A stretch of DNA of 64,000 nucleotides from an uncultured Actinomycetes bacterium (GCA_903877095.1 CAIRCP010000051.1:1-64000), one strand, 5' to 3'; counted from the stretch's first letter, positions 19,885 through 30,008 are shown. Program-made: numbers and translations. Notes: a model not told the origin generated them from the sequence alone.

Positions 19885-20052
19885 ATGCCGACCAGAAACC
19901 GAGACAATGCCCGGAATTTCCGGCCCAGCCGATCCTGCGCCTACGAGGGGTGGACCGTCGCGGAGTTGAAGCAACGGGCCAAACAACTTGGTATCGCAGG
20001 CTACTCCGGCCTGAACAAGGAAAGGCTGATTTCGCTGATCCGCAGCTACTGA
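19885..20052 (+). CDS. Small SAP/Rho N-terminal-like protein
   Basis: A 55-aa protein, basic at the N-terminus (MPTRNRDNARNFRPSRSC), followed by a SAP or Rho-N-like helix-extended-loop-helix: GWTVAELKQRAKQLGI then GYSGLNKERLISLIRSY. Such mini-domains bind nucleic acid. A SigF-type promoter sits directly upstream, so it is probably a stress-induced nucleic-acid-binding protein. The ATG at 19885 is preceded by AAGCGGGGGG. Its end touches the epoxide hydrolase remnant by 7 bp. Confidence 0.75.
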   Translation: MPTRNRDNARNFRPSRSCAYEGWTVAELKQRAKQLGIAGYSGLNKERLISLIRSY

Positions 20053-20246
20053 GGAGCGCCTTGCAGTCCGCGGAAGAACGCCCGGACGTCGCCGGTGAAC
20101 AACTCTGGTTGTTCGTAGGCGGCGAAGTGCCCGCCGCGCGGCATGTCGGTCCAGTGCGTGATGGTGTAGCGGTCCTCGCACCAGTTCCGCGGGGCCTTGA
20201 TGATCTCCTTCGGGAAGGCCGCCACCCCGGTGGGCACTTCGACCTT
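20046..20246 (-). pseudogene. 3' fragment of a broken epoxide hydrolase gene
   Basis: Minus-strand remnant encoding KVEVPTGVAAFPKEIIKAP and THWTDMPRGGHFAAYEQPEL, the last 66 residues of an epoxide hydrolase of the alpha/beta fold, including the expected catalytic His in PRGGHF. The sequence stops abruptly at about 20246. The missing N-terminal 299 residues are encoded on the plus strand at 55877-56773. The fragment has no start of its own and should be inactive. Confidence 0.88.
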
Positions 20247-20249
20247 TGC
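20245..20249. other. Inversion breakpoint 1 (clean junction)
   Basis: The epoxide hydrolase 3' fragment (minus strand, up to about 20246) abuts the xthA 3' fragment (plus strand, from about 20247) with no more than a few ambiguous bases. A TTTGC at 20245-20249 recurs inverted at the other breakpoint. Confidence 0.8.
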
Positions 20250-20452
20250 ACCCCGAGGGGCCCGGCCCGTACAGCTGGTGGTCGTGGCGCGGCAAGGCGT
20301 TCGACAACGACGCCGGCTGGCGCATCGACTTTCACCTGGCCACCGCATCGCTGGCCGGGCGGGCGGTGTCGGCCCGGGTCGAGAAGGCCGCCGCCTACGA
20401 ACTGCGGTGGTCCGACCACGCCCCGGTGACCGTCGAGTTCGGCGGCGTCTAA
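20247..20452 (+). pseudogene. xthA: 3' fragment of broken xthA (exonuclease III)
   Basis: Plus-strand remnant encoding HPEGPGPYSWWSWRGKAFDN through RWSDHAPVTVEFGGV, the C-terminal 67 residues of exonuclease III, including the catalytic SDH motif. It starts abruptly at the junction with the epoxide hydrolase remnant. The matching 5' part is on the minus strand at 56784-57401. Its stop overlaps that of the convergent lipase gene. Confidence 0.9.
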
Positions 20453-21495
20453 CAGCCTTGCCGGTTGGGCTCGTCGAGCGCCTTAGGTGCGTCCTGGATG
20501 GCCTGGTGCAGCACCTCGAACACCTGCGGATCCCAGGTCAGGGCGGTCTTCCAATCGAGCTTGGCGGCGTTCGACACGTAGATGCTGTGGGTGTCGTCGA
20601 AGACATGGCAGCTTCGATGCGGCAGCACCGGGTCCCCGACGCTCTTGGCGAGCGCGCTTTCCTCGGCCACCAGCCCGTCGTTGGGCCACATCGCCGGGTT
20701 GGCCCCCGCCGGCCCGGTGAACTTCTTGCCGGCGATCAGCACCACCGGAATCTTGTCCAGCACCCCGGCCTGGAAGTCGTTCCAGCCGTTCTTGCCGGTC
20801 AGGTATTGCTTGTTCACCTCCCGGCCAGAGCCCGACATCAGTTCCAGCACGCGGGCTTTGAACGTCGTCATGGCGCCTTCGCATAGCTTGTCGCCCTGGC
20901 ACTCACTGAGGGCGATGAGGTCGTTGGCGTAGTCGGACAGGTAGGACCCCTGCCACGGCGTGCCGACGGTGGTCAGTGAGCGGATCTTCACCTTGCTGTC
21001 GGTGGTGGCCAGCACCCGGATCGCCGCCCGCGAGTACAGTCCGCCCATCGAGTGGGCGACGAAATCGACCTCGGTGACGCCCTTTTCGTTGTACAGCCAG
21101 TTGACGAAGCGGGCCAGATGCTCGCCCGCGGTGTCGATGCTCCCGGTGGAGTTCACCGTCATGTTGTCGGGCAGGGTCAGCGGGCACACCCCGAACGCCC
21201 CGAAGCCCTGCTGGTCGGTCACCTGGCCGCGGCCGTTCATGGCCGGAGAGGTGTAGACCTTGTAGCCCTTGCCGATCAGGGATTCGCGGATCGCGGTGTC
21301 GGTGTTTCCGGCGGCCAGGCCGGTCGCGCAGGCCGCATCGTTTGTGGTGAACGGGCTGACGGCGTCGCCGCCGGACACCACCACGACAGCCGCTCCCGGC
21401 GGCCGCTTGTCCCCCGATCCGGGAGGGCTGGTGCAGCCGCTCAGCACCGTCGTCGCCGTCAGTGCCGCAACCGTCGCCGCCAGGAATTTCCACAT
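20449..21495 (-). CDS. Secreted lipoprotein with triacylglycerol lipase/alpha-beta hydrolase fold
   Basis: This 348-aa protein starts MWKFLAATVAALTATTVLSGC, a lipoprotein signal with lipobox LSGC (Cys about 20). The hydrolase core has VDFVAHSMGGLYSRAAIRVL, giving nucleophile Ser in HSMGG, then TVGTPWQGS and a C-terminal HSIYVSN that may carry the catalytic His. The fold resembles bacterial triacylglycerol lipases; the substrate is unknown. Its ATG is only 17 bp from that of the divergent trpS. Confidence 0.85.
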   Translation of the reverse strand: MWKFLAATVAALTATTVLSGCTSPPGSGDKRPPGAAVVVVSGGDAVSPFTTNDAACATGLAAGNTDTAIRESLIGKGYKVYTSPAMNGRGQVTDQQGFGAFGVCPLTLPDNMTVNSTGSIDTAGEHLARFVNWLYNEKGVTEVDFVAHSMGGLYSRAAIRVLATTDSKVKIRSLTTVGTPWQGSYLSDYANDLIALSECQGDKLCEGAMTTFKARVLELMSGSGREVNKQYLTGKNGWNDFQAGVLDKIPVVLIAGKKFTGPAGANPAMWPNDGLVAEESALAKSVGDPVLPHRSCHVFDDTHSIYVSNAAKLDWKTALTWDPQVFEVLHQAIQDAPKALDEPNRQGC

Positions 21496-22529
<1,034 letters not shown>

Positions 22530-22550
22530 AACCATGACGGACTTCGTCTG

Positions 22551-23444
22551 ATGGATGTCGCGGCCCGGTTCGAACGGCTGCGGGTTCGCTTTCCCCGGCT
22601 GGATCATGCGGTGCGCGCCCAGCAGCGTTACGACAAAGCCAACGGCGACTTCTGTGCCGCCGCCGTCACCTACTACTCGATCTTCGCGCTGTTCCCGCTG
22701 CTGATGGTGGGCTGCGCCGTCGTCGGCTTCATGCTGGCCAGCCGGCCCGGACTGCTGGCCGAGATCGATAACCGGGTCAAGGCGGCCGTCACCGGGGACT
22801 TCGCCCAACAACTCATCAGCTTGATTGACGCGGCCATCGCGTCGCGCACCTCAGTCGGGTTGATCGGTCTGGGGACCGCACTGTGGGCCGGGCTGACCTG
22901 GATGAGTCACCTGCGTGGCGCTCTGAGCCAGATGTGGGACCCCGCGTCGGTCTCCACCCGCGATTTTCTGGCGGCCAAGATGTCGGATCTGTCGACGCTG
23001 GTGTCGACCTTTCTGGCCATCGTGGCGACCTTCGGGCTCACCTGGCTGGCCAGCGGGCCGCTCAGCGTGGCCGGCGCGATCCGCGGGGCCTCACTGGTGA
23101 TGTCGATCCTGGTGGCATGGCTGCTGTTCACCTGGATGATCGCCCGCCTCCCACGGGAACCGGTGCCGATGCGCCGCGCCGCCGAAGCCGGTCTGCTGGC
23201 CGCGGTGATGTTCGAAGCGTTCAAGCAGCTGGGTTCGGTGTACCTGCGGGTGGTGATGCGCGGCCCGGCCGGCACCACGTTCGGCCCGGTGTTCGGCCTG
23301 ATGGTGTTCGCTTACATCACTGCGCGGCTGGTCCTGTTCGCGACCGCCTGGGCGGCGACTCAGCCGGTGAGCAGCGATCGGCCGGCTGTGGCGAGCAGCG
23401 ATCAGCAGGGTTCGGGCGTCACCGGGCCTGCACCCGCTGATTGA
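22551..23444 (+). CDS. YihY/BrkB family inner membrane protein
   Basis: A 297-aa polytopic protein with the family features [19 protein letters not shown] near residue 33, [20 protein letters not shown] near 107 and several long hydrophobic helices. It matches Rv3335c. The family is of uncertain function, once misnamed RNase BN. The C-terminal tail contains a short repeat ([15 protein letters not shown]). It overlaps the convergent dacB1 by 26 bp. Confidence 0.88.
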   Translation: MDVAARFERLRVRFPRLDHAVRAQQRYDKANGDFCAAAVTYYSIFALFPLLMVGCAVVGFMLASRPGLLAEIDNRVKAAVTGDFAQQLISLIDAAIASRTSVGLIGLGTALWAGLTWMSHLRGALSQMWDPASVSTRDFLAAKMSDLSTLVSTFLAIVATFGLTWLASGPLSVAGAIRGASLVMSILVAWLLFTWMIARLPREPVPMRRAAEAGLLAAVMFEAFKQLGSVYLRVVMRGPAGTTFGPVFGLMVFAYITARLVLFATAWAATQPVSSDRPAVASSDQQGSGVTGPAPAD

Positions 23445-24714
23445 GCGAGCGCGCGGCCATGATGAGGCTGAACACGATGACGGTCCCCACCACCGCCACC
23501 CCGACCCGCACCGGCAGCGCGTCGCCGGTCAGCATCGGCGCGGCATTCGGCGGCGCCTCGGGTTTGGGCGGGGTCAATGACGGATCCGGCTCGATCAAGG
23601 TGCCGATCTTGGTGCCCGGCGCGGTCGCGAACCCGTAGTCGAGCAGATGCGCGGTCTGTTCCCAGGGCGCGATCGGCTCCCGGCTGCCGCGCAGCAGGAC
23701 GCCGACCAGGCGACGGCCGTCGCGGTTGGCCGCGCCGACGAAGGTCTGCCGGGCGTCGTCGGTGAATCCGGTCTTGCCGCCCAACGCGCCTGGATAGTTC
23801 AGCAGCAGCTTGTTGTCGTTCTCCAACTCGTAGGCCGGATGGTCGGAGGCCTCACCGGGCTTGGCCGGGTGGCCGGGGAAGTTGTAGGTCCGGGTGGCGA
23901 CGATGTCGGCGAACGTCGGGTTCTGGAACGCGTAGCGGTAAAAAAGCCCCATGTCGTAAGCCGAGGTGCTCATGCCGGGCCCGTCCAGGCCGGACGGCGT
24001 GGCCACCCGGGTGTCATGGGCGCCGAGTTTGCCGGCCAGGGTGTTGATCTTCTGGATGGCGACGTCCATGGCCTTTCCCGGGTCGCTTCGCTCCTGCCCT
24101 CCGGATGCCTTTCCCGGGTCGCTTCGCTCCTGCCCTCCGGCATCGCCAAGTGCGGCGGCAAGAGCGTGCGCGGCGTCGTTGCCGGAGTGCATCAACAGTC
24201 CATGCAGCAGGTCGTTGACGGTGTAGTGACCCCCCAGATCCACGCCCACCTTGGTGCCCTCGGCGTTGGCGTCGTCCTGGGTGCCCTCGATGACCCGGTT
24301 CAACGGCAGTTCGCTGATCGCCTGCATGGCCAGCAGCACCTTGATGATGCTGGCCGGCCGGTGCCGGCCGTGCGGATCGCGGGCGGCGATCACCTCGCCA
24401 CTGTCGATATCGGCGACCAGCCAGGCCTCCGCCGACACGTCACCGGGAAGCGGGGGAGTGCCGGCGGCGACGAGGACGCCGCAACTGCCCAGGGCGTCGC
24501 CGCCGACCGGGGTGGCGGGGACGGCCAGTGGCTGCGGGGGGTCACCCGCCGTTGGCACCTCGGAGGAGTCGACGGCCGGCGGGGTGGACACCTTGTAGGG
24601 GCAGCTGTTGGGATCCGGCGCCGCCACGGGGTCGGCCCATGCGACGACCGGGGCGCCGACGAGGCACAGCGTCGCCGCCAGCGCAGCCGCCCGCGCCAGT
24701 AGTGAGGTCCGCAT
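23419..24714 (-). CDS. dacB1: D-alanyl-D-alanine carboxypeptidase (with in-frame repeat insertion)
   Basis: Penicillin-binding DD-carboxypeptidase of 431 aa trimming peptidoglycan pentapeptides outside the membrane. Seen: signal peptide 1-27, SxxK as SIIK (122-125), SGN (177-179), KTG (314-316) and a C-terminal membrane anchor near 400-425. Residues about 193-215 are two copies of [11 protein letters not shown] with S/M, encoded by a 34-bp dispersed repeat, absent from the M. tuberculosis protein as I recall it. The insert follows the SGN helix and is in frame, so the enzyme may still fold. Confidence 0.92.
   Translation of the reverse strand: MRTSLLARAAALAATLCLVGAPVVAWADPVAAPDPNSCPYKVSTPPAVDSSEVPTAGDPPQPLAVPATPVGGDALGSCGVLVAAGTPPLPGDVSAEAWLVADIDSGEVIAARDPHGRHRPASIIKVLLAMQAISELPLNRVIEGTQDDANAEGTKVGVDLGGHYTVNDLLHGLLMHSGNDAAHALAAALGDAGGQERSDPGKASGGQERSDPGKAMDVAIQKINTLAGKLGAHDTRVATPSGLDGPGMSTSAYDMGLFYRYAFQNPTFADIVATRTYNFPGHPAKPGEASDHPAYELENDNKLLLNYPGALGGKTGFTDDARQTFVGAANRDGRRLVGVLLRGSREPIAPWEQTAHLLDYGFATAPGTKIGTLIEPDPSLTPPKPEAPPNAAPMLTGDALPVRVGVAVVGTVIVFSLIMAARSLNQRVQAR
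24071..24140. repeat. Two 34-bp dispersed repeat units inside dacB1
   Basis: Units at 24071-24104 and 24107-24140 are identical and each contains CCCGGGTCGCTTCGCTCCTG. The period of 36 bp keeps the reading frame. A third copy with one mismatch lies in opposite orientation at 39963-39996. Confidence 0.9.
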
Positions 24715-24796
24715 TCGTCGCAGGTTAGGGGATCGCCGACCCGATTCGACGGAGCCGCGCTGTGACTGGTGTGATTATTGGGACTTGGACCCGGGC

Positions 24797-26209
24797 TCAG
24801 GCCCGCACATTGGCCCAGGCGTCCCCGAGGGTTTGCAGCTGATCCCAGGCCCGGGTCAGAACGTGGCGCAGGACGCCTTCGATCTCGTCGAACACGGCCT
24901 GATCGCTGATCAGCGGCGGTGCGAGCTGGATCACCGAGTCGCCGCGGTCGTCGGCGCGGCAGTACAGCCCCGCCTCGAACAGTTCGACGGACAGGAAGCT
25001 GCGCAGCAGCCATTCGGACAGTTCGTCGTCGAGGACTTCCTTGGTCGCTTTGTCCTTGACCAGTTCGATGCCGTAGAAGAAGCCCTCGCCGCGGACGTCA
25101 CCCACGATCGGGAGGTCCAGCAGGCGCTCCAGGGTGGCCCGGAACGCCGGGGCGGTGTTCTTGACGTGGTCGTTGAGGCCTTCGCGCTCGAAGATGTCGA
25201 GGTTGGCCAGCGCTACCGCGGCGGACACCGGATGGCCGCCGAAGGTGTAGCCGTGTGCGAAGGCGGTGGCGCCGTCGTTGAACGGCTCGAACAGCCGGTC
25301 GTGGGCGATCATCGCCCCGATCGGGGAGTACCCCGAGCTCATGCCCTTGGCGGTGGTGATGATGTCCGGGACGTAGCCGAAGTCGTTGCAGGCGAACATC
25401 GAACCGATGCGGCCGAAGGCGCAGATGGTCTCGTCGGACACCAGCAGCACGTCGTACTCATCGCAGATCTCGCGGACCCGCTCGAAATACCCCGGCGGGG
25501 GCGGGAAGCAGCCGCCGGCGTTCTGTACCGGCTCCAGGAACACCGCGGCGACCGAATCCGGGCCCTCGAACTCGATGGCCTCGGCGATGCGGTCGGCCGC
25601 CCACTGCCCGAATTCCTTGATATCGGTGTCGTGGCCCTTCGGGGCGCGGTACCAGTTGGTGTTGGGCACCCGGAATCCGCCCGGGGTGATCGGCTCGAAC
25701 GGAATCTTGAACGTCGGCAGACCGGTGATGGCCAGCGCTCCCTGCGGGGTGCCGTGGTAGGCGATGGCGCGCGAAATCACTTTGAACTTGCCCGGTTTGC
25801 CCTTGAGCTTGAAGTACTGCTTGGCCAGCTTCCATGCGCTCTCGACGGCTTCGCCGCCGCCGGTGGTGAAGAACACCCGATTCAGGTCACCGGGGGCATA
25901 GCCGGCGATGCGGGAGGCCAGTTCGATCGCCGGCTCGGTCGCATACGACCACAGCGGAAAGAACTCCAGCGTCTGCGCCTGCTTGGCGGCGGCCTCGGCC
26001 AGTTCTTTGCGGCCGTGGCCCACCTGGCAGGTGAACAGTCCGGACAGGCCGTCGATGTAGCGCTTGCCGGTGTTGTCCCAGATGTGCACGCCCTCGCCGC
26101 GGGTCATGATCGGCGGGGTGATGCCTTCGCCGTGGAGGGCGAAGTGGCCCCACAAATGCCGGTCGGCCTTCTGGGAAAGCCAGGCGGCACGGTCTGCGGA
26201 GAGAGTCAT
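24797..26209 (-). CDS. Class III aminotransferase, putrescine/GABA type
   Basis: PLP-dependent omega-aminotransferase of 470 aa. Seen: LWGHFALHGEGITPPIM at the N-terminus, FFTTGGGEAVESAWKLAKQY near residue 115, EPVQNAGGCFPPPPGY near 220, VSDETICAFGRIG near 255 and the PLP lysine in TTAKGMSSGYSPIGA. This matches actinobacterial putrescine- or beta-alanine-pyruvate transaminases; Rv3329, next to dacB1, is the probable counterpart. ATG 26209 overlaps the Lrp-type regulator stop (ATGA). The neighbouring dehydrogenase and permease point to polyamine or GABA catabolism. Confidence 0.85.
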   Translation of the reverse strand: MTLSADRAAWLSQKADRHLWGHFALHGEGITPPIMTRGEGVHIWDNTGKRYIDGLSGLFTCQVGHGRKELAEAAAKQAQTLEFFPLWSYATEPAIELASRIAGYAPGDLNRVFFTTGGGEAVESAWKLAKQYFKLKGKPGKFKVISRAIAYHGTPQGALAITGLPTFKIPFEPITPGGFRVPNTNWYRAPKGHDTDIKEFGQWAADRIAEAIEFEGPDSVAAVFLEPVQNAGGCFPPPPGYFERVREICDEYDVLLVSDETICAFGRIGSMFACNDFGYVPDIITTAKGMSSGYSPIGAMIAHDRLFEPFNDGATAFAHGYTFGGHPVSAAVALANLDIFEREGLNDHVKNTAPAFRATLERLLDLPIVGDVRGEGFFYGIELVKDKATKEVLDDELSEWLLRSFLSVELFEAGLYCRADDRGDSVIQLAPPLISDQAVFDEIEGVLRHVLTRAWDQLQTLGDAWANVRA

Positions 26210-26712
26210 CGAGTACCCCAATTATATTGTTGTTTAACGAGTTTCAAATAGACGAGCGTCTCGGTGGAGGTCACTCCGGGCACCGATCGGATCTCGGTGT
26301 TGAGCAGGTCGAGCAGCTCCGCGTCGTCGGCGCACACCACCTCGACGATGGCGTCGTAGTTGCCGGCGGTGAGCACCACGTAGTCCACCGAGTCGAGTTC
26401 AGCGAGACGCTCGGCCACCTTGGTCGCGTCACCCTGGCAGCGGATGCCCACCATGGCCTGGCGCGAGAATCCCAGCTGCATCGGGTCGGTGACCGCGACG
26501 ATCTGCATCACCCCGGAGTCGATCAGCCGTTGCACGCGCTGGCGCACCGCGGCCTCCGAAAGACCCACCGCCTTGCCGATGCCCGCGTACGAGCGCCGGC
26601 CGTCATGCTGAAGCTTTTCGATGATCGCCTTCGACATCTCGTCGAGGTGGGTCGGAAGCGGTCCAGCAGTGCGCGCCACGAAGCGCCCGTTGGGCACTCT
26701 TGAGTCGCGCAT
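26206..26712 (-). CDS. Lrp/AsnC family transcriptional regulator
   Basis: A 168-aa regulator with an N-terminal helix-turn-helix (IIEKLQHDGRRSYAGIGKAVGLSEAAVRQRVQRLIDSGVM) and a C-terminal AsnC/RAM ligand domain (VDYVVLTAGNYDAIVEVVC). It is divergent from the aldehyde dehydrogenase gene (66 bp apart) and translationally coupled to the aminotransferase, so it likely controls both in response to an amino acid or polyamine. ATG 26712 is chosen because the helix-turn-helix starts soon after it. Confidence 0.9.
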   Translation of the reverse strand: MRDSRVPNGRFVARTAGPLPTHLDEMSKAIIEKLQHDGRRSYAGIGKAVGLSEAAVRQRVQRLIDSGVMQIVAVTDPMQLGFSRQAMVGIRCQGDATKVAERLAELDSVDYVVLTAGNYDAIVEVVCADDAELLDLLNTEIRSVPGVTSTETLVYLKLVKQQYNWGTR

Positions 26713-26778
26713 CCCATGATTGTGCACGGATTCCGTTGTTTTGGGCAATTTTCGCGACGAAATACGTAGGATTTGGTC

Positions 26779-28251
26779 GTGATTCCCAGTAGTTGGATCG
26801 ACGGCGCCCCGGTGACCACCGACGGCACCGCGCATCAGGTCATCAATCCTGCCACCGGAGCAGTGGTCGCCGAACTCGCTTTGGCCACCGCCGCCGACGT
26901 CGACATCGCGGTGGCGTCCGCACGCGCGGCGTTACCCGGATGGTCGACGGCCACGCCCTCCGAACGGTCGGCGGTGCTGTTCAAGCTCGCCGAACTGGTA
27001 CAGGAACACGCCGGGCAGATCGTCGCCGAAGAGGTAAGCCAGACCGGAAAGCCGGTCCGGCTGGCGACCGAATTCGACGTGCCGGGCAGCATCGACAACA
27101 TCGCGTTCTTCGCCGGCGCAGCCCGCCATCTGGAGGGCAAGGCCACCGCCGAGTACTCCGCCGACCACACCTCGTCGATCAGGCGCGAGGCAGTGGGTGT
27201 GGTGGCCACCATCACCCCGTGGAACTATCCGCTGCAGATGGCGGTGTGGAAGGTGATCCCCGCGCTGGCCGCCGGTTGCTCGGTGGTGATCAAGCCGGCC
27301 GAGATCACTCCGCTGACCACTTTGACCCTGGCCCGGCTGGCGACTGAGGCCGGTCTGCCCGACGGAGTGCTCAACGTCGTCACCGGGGCCGGCGCCGACG
27401 CCGGCCAGCGGTTGGCCGCGCACCCGGGCGTCGACGTGGTGACCTTCACCGGGTCGACGGCCGTGGGCCGGAAAGTCATGGCGGCGGCCGCTCTTCAGGG
27501 CCACCGCACTCAGCTTGAGTTGGGCGGCAAGGCGCCGTTTGTGGTCTTCGACGACGCCGACCTCGACGCGGCCGTGCACGGCGCGGTGGCCGGTGCCCTG
27601 ATCAACTCCGGGCAGGACTGCACCGCCGCCACCCGGGCCATCGTGGCCGCCAACCTGTACGACGACTTCGTCGCCGGGGTTGCTGAGCTGATGGGCAAGG
27701 TCGTCGTCGGCGACCCGCAGGATCCCGACACCGACCTCGGCCCGCTGATCACCGCCGCCCACCGCGCCAAAGTGGCCGCCATGGTGGACCGCGCTCCCGG
27801 CCAGGGTGGCCGCGTCGTCACCGGTGGCAAGGCCCCCGACCTGCCGGGTTCGTTCTATCTGCCGACCCTGATCGCCGACGTGGGGGAGGACTCCGAGGTC
27901 TACCGCGACGAGATCTTCGGCCCGGTGCTCACCGTGCGCCGCCACGACGGCGACGACGACGCCCTGCGCCAGGCCAACGACACCGACTACGGTCTGGCCG
28001 CGTCAGCGTGGACCCGCGACGTCTACCGGGCCCAGCGCGCCTCGCGGGAGATCAAGGCCGGCTGCGTGTGGATCAACGACCACATCCCGATCATCAGCGA
28101 GATGCCGCACGGCGGCGTCGGGGCGTCCGGTTTCGGCAAGGACATGAGCGACTACTCCTTCGAGGAGTACCTCACCATCAAGCACGTAATGAGCGACATC
28201 ATCGGTGCCGTCGAAAAGCCCTGGCACCGAACGATTTTCAGCCTGCGCTAA
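26779..28251 (+). CDS. Gamma-aminobutyraldehyde dehydrogenase-like ALDH
   Basis: NAD(P)-dependent aldehyde dehydrogenase of 490 aa. Catalytic motifs: TPWNYPLQMAVWKVIPAL, VTFTGSTAVGRKVM, QLELGGKAPFVVFDDADLD with the general-base Glu, and GQDCTAATR with the nucleophile Cys near residue 280. The C-terminus CVWINDHIPIISEMPHGGV resembles PatD/Prr-type enzymes that oxidise 4-aminobutanal to GABA. GTG 26779 is chosen; a TTG two codons upstream is also possible. It faces the Lrp-type regulator and aminotransferase, giving a putrescine-to-GABA route. Confidence 0.87.
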   Translation: MIPSSWIDGAPVTTDGTAHQVINPATGAVVAELALATAADVDIAVASARAALPGWSTATPSERSAVLFKLAELVQEHAGQIVAEEVSQTGKPVRLATEFDVPGSIDNIAFFAGAARHLEGKATAEYSADHTSSIRREAVGVVATITPWNYPLQMAVWKVIPALAAGCSVVIKPAEITPLTTLTLARLATEAGLPDGVLNVVTGAGADAGQRLAAHPGVDVVTFTGSTAVGRKVMAAAALQGHRTQLELGGKAPFVVFDDADLDAAVHGAVAGALINSGQDCTAATRAIVAANLYDDFVAGVAELMGKVVVGDPQDPDTDLGPLITAAHRAKVAAMVDRAPGQGGRVVTGGKAPDLPGSFYLPTLIADVGEDSEVYRDEIFGPVLTVRRHDGDDDALRQANDTDYGLAASAWTRDVYRAQRASREIKAGCVWINDHIPIISEMPHGGVGASGFGKDMSDYSFEEYLTIKHVMSDIIGAVEKPWHRTIFSLR

Positions 28252-28263
28252 GCCGGCTGACGA

Positions 28264-28278
28264 CCGAGCGACGCTCGG
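28264..28278. terminator. Short hairpin between convergent ALDH and permease genes
   Basis: CCGAGC-GAC-GCTCGG is a 6-bp perfect stem placed in the 38-bp gap between two convergent stops; it could act in both directions. No U-tract is present. Confidence 0.35.
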
Positions 28279-28289
28279 CGTCCCCGGGG

Positions 28290-30008
28290 CTAGCCGCTCT
28301 TGGTGAACTCCTCGCCGGTCTCCGGGTTGATCGCCGTCTCGCCCGGGGGCAGGTTCGACAGATCCGGGGCGATGACCGTCGGCACGTCGCCGGAGTCGGG
28401 CAGGCCGAACATCGGCTCCACGCCCTGGGCCGGCAACAGAACCAGATCGCTGCTGGACCGGCGCGGCAGGGTAAGCCCGTGGAAGTAGGCCGGTGCGGTG
28501 ATCCACTGGATCACCATCAGCACCAGGCCCAGCGCAAGTGCGCCGATGCCCACCACCGCCACGGCCCCGTAGCCGAAGATCGTCACGTTGTTGCCGTCGT
28601 CGTCGGTGAGCCAGTCCGGCTGGGCGTACTGAATCAAGCCGTAGATGAACACCGCGCTCAGAATGAGGGCGCCGAGCAGGGGCACCACGCCCCGCATCAT
28701 CAGATCGCGGCCCGACTTGGTCAGGTCCTTGCGGTAGAACCAGACGCAGGCGAACCCGGTCAGGCCGTAGTAGAACGCGATCATCAAGCCCACCGAACCG
28801 ATCAGCGCCGTCAGCAGATTGGGGCTGACCAACGTGAACAGCAGATAGAACAGGATCGACACCGCACCCATCGTGATGGTGGCGACCGTGGGCGTCAGGT
28901 ACTGCCGGTGGATCTTGGCGAACGAGGTCGGCAGCGCCTTGTAGACGCCCATCGACAGCGTGGTGCGTGCGGTGGGCAGGATCGTGGTCTGGGTCGAGGC
29001 CGAGGCGGACGTGAGGATCGACGCGGCGAGGAGCATCAGCCCGATCTTGCCCAGGAAACTGTCGCCGAACAGGTCGTGTCCGACGGCGGCGAAGACGTCA
29101 TTGGCATTGTCCTGGTTGCCCAGTCCGACACCCTGGTCGCCGACACCGGCGAATGCGATGGTTGCCACCGACACCAGCGCGTAGGTGGCCAGCAGCAGGA
29201 ACGTGGAGATGACCGCCGCCCGGCCCGGAGTGGTGCCCGGGTCGTCGGACTCCTCGTTGCAGGCCACCGCGGTGTCCCAGCCCCAGTAGATGAACAGCGC
29301 GGTCAGCAGCGCCGGTGCGATCACGGTGGTGAGGTCCAGTCCGGCCGGCCAGAACCAGTCCAGCGACGGCTTGAGGGAGTAGGTCTCGGCCTGCCCGGTG
29401 TAGACCTTGTACAGCGCGACGGCGGCGAACGCGATCAGCACGACGAGTTCGATGCCGAGCAGCCCGTACTGGATCCGGGCCGAGACCTCGATACCGCGGT
29501 AGCAGATGTAGGTCATCACGATGATCCAGACGACGCCGGCCACGGTCGACCACGTTGTGCTGTCGGCGAGATCAGAGGCGCCGAAGAGGGTGAACGAGTA
29601 GGAGCCCGCGATCTGGGCCAGGTTGGCCATGACGATGACGTCGGCGGCGATGATGCCCCAGCCGCCCATCCAGCCCACCAACGGCCCGAACGCCCGAGAC
29701 GCCCAGGTGAAGGTGGTGCCGCAGTCCGGCTCGGCCTTGTTGAGTTCCTGGTAGGCGACCGCGATCATGTACATCGGGATGAAAGCCAGCAGGATGATTG
29801 CCGGGGCCTTCACGCCGGCCAGCAGTGCGCCGCCGCTGGCGACGATCAGCCCGAGGCTGGCTGCCAGGGAGTAGGCCGGCGCGGTCGACGCCATCCCGAC
29901 GACGATGCTGGACACCAAGCCCAGCGCCCCGCCCTTGAGGCCTTTGCTGTCCACGGCGCCGGAGGACGCCGGTCCTACCGGCTCAACGGTCAGCTCACCT
30001 TTACTCAC
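28290..30008 (-). CDS. APC family amino acid/polyamine permease
   Basis: Integral membrane transporter of 572 aa with about 12 hydrophobic helices, beginning with GLVSSIVVGMASTAPAYSLA, the first-helix motif of APC transporters. The long hydrophilic C-terminus ends in ETGEEFTKSG. GTG 30008 (VSKGELTV) has AAGGAG 6 nt upstream, better than GTG 30038. With the neighbouring aminotransferase, ALDH and regulator it is probably the uptake step for putrescine, GABA or related amines; the precise substrate is inferred from context only. Confidence 0.88.
   Translation of the reverse strand: MSKGELTVEPVGPASSGAVDSKGLKGGALGLVSSIVVGMASTAPAYSLAASLGLIVASGGALLAGVKAPAIILLAFIPMYMIAVAYQELNKAEPDCGTTFTWASRAFGPLVGWMGGWGIIAADVIVMANLAQIAGSYSFTLFGASDLADSTTWSTVAGVVWIIVMTYICYRGIEVSARIQYGLLGIELVVLIAFAAVALYKVYTGQAETYSLKPSLDWFWPAGLDLTTVIAPALLTALFIYWGWDTAVACNEESDDPGTTPGRAAVISTFLLLATYALVSVATIAFAGVGDQGVGLGNQDNANDVFAAVGHDLFGDSFLGKIGLMLLAASILTSASASTQTTILPTARTTLSMGVYKALPTSFAKIHRQYLTPTVATITMGAVSILFYLLFTLVSPNLLTALIGSVGLMIAFYYGLTGFACVWFYRKDLTKSGRDLMMRGVVPLLGALILSAVFIYGLIQYAQPDWLTDDDGNNVTIFGYGAVAVVGIGALALGLVLMVIQWITAPAYFHGLTLPRRSSSDLVLLPAQGVEPMFGLPDSGDVPTVIAPDLSNLPPGETAINPETGEEFTKSG

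Noticed and set aside
20046-20452. Two small intact genes
   Set aside because: Both are internal-to-C-terminal pieces of longer enzymes with no start or ribosome binding site, and their missing parts were found at 55.9-57.4 kb.
24797-26209. Lysine 6-aminotransferase (lat, Rv3290c)
   Set aside because: An aminotransferase next to an Lrp regulator suggested lat/lrpA, but the sequence motifs and the dacB1 neighbour fit the putrescine/Rv3329-type class III enzyme better.
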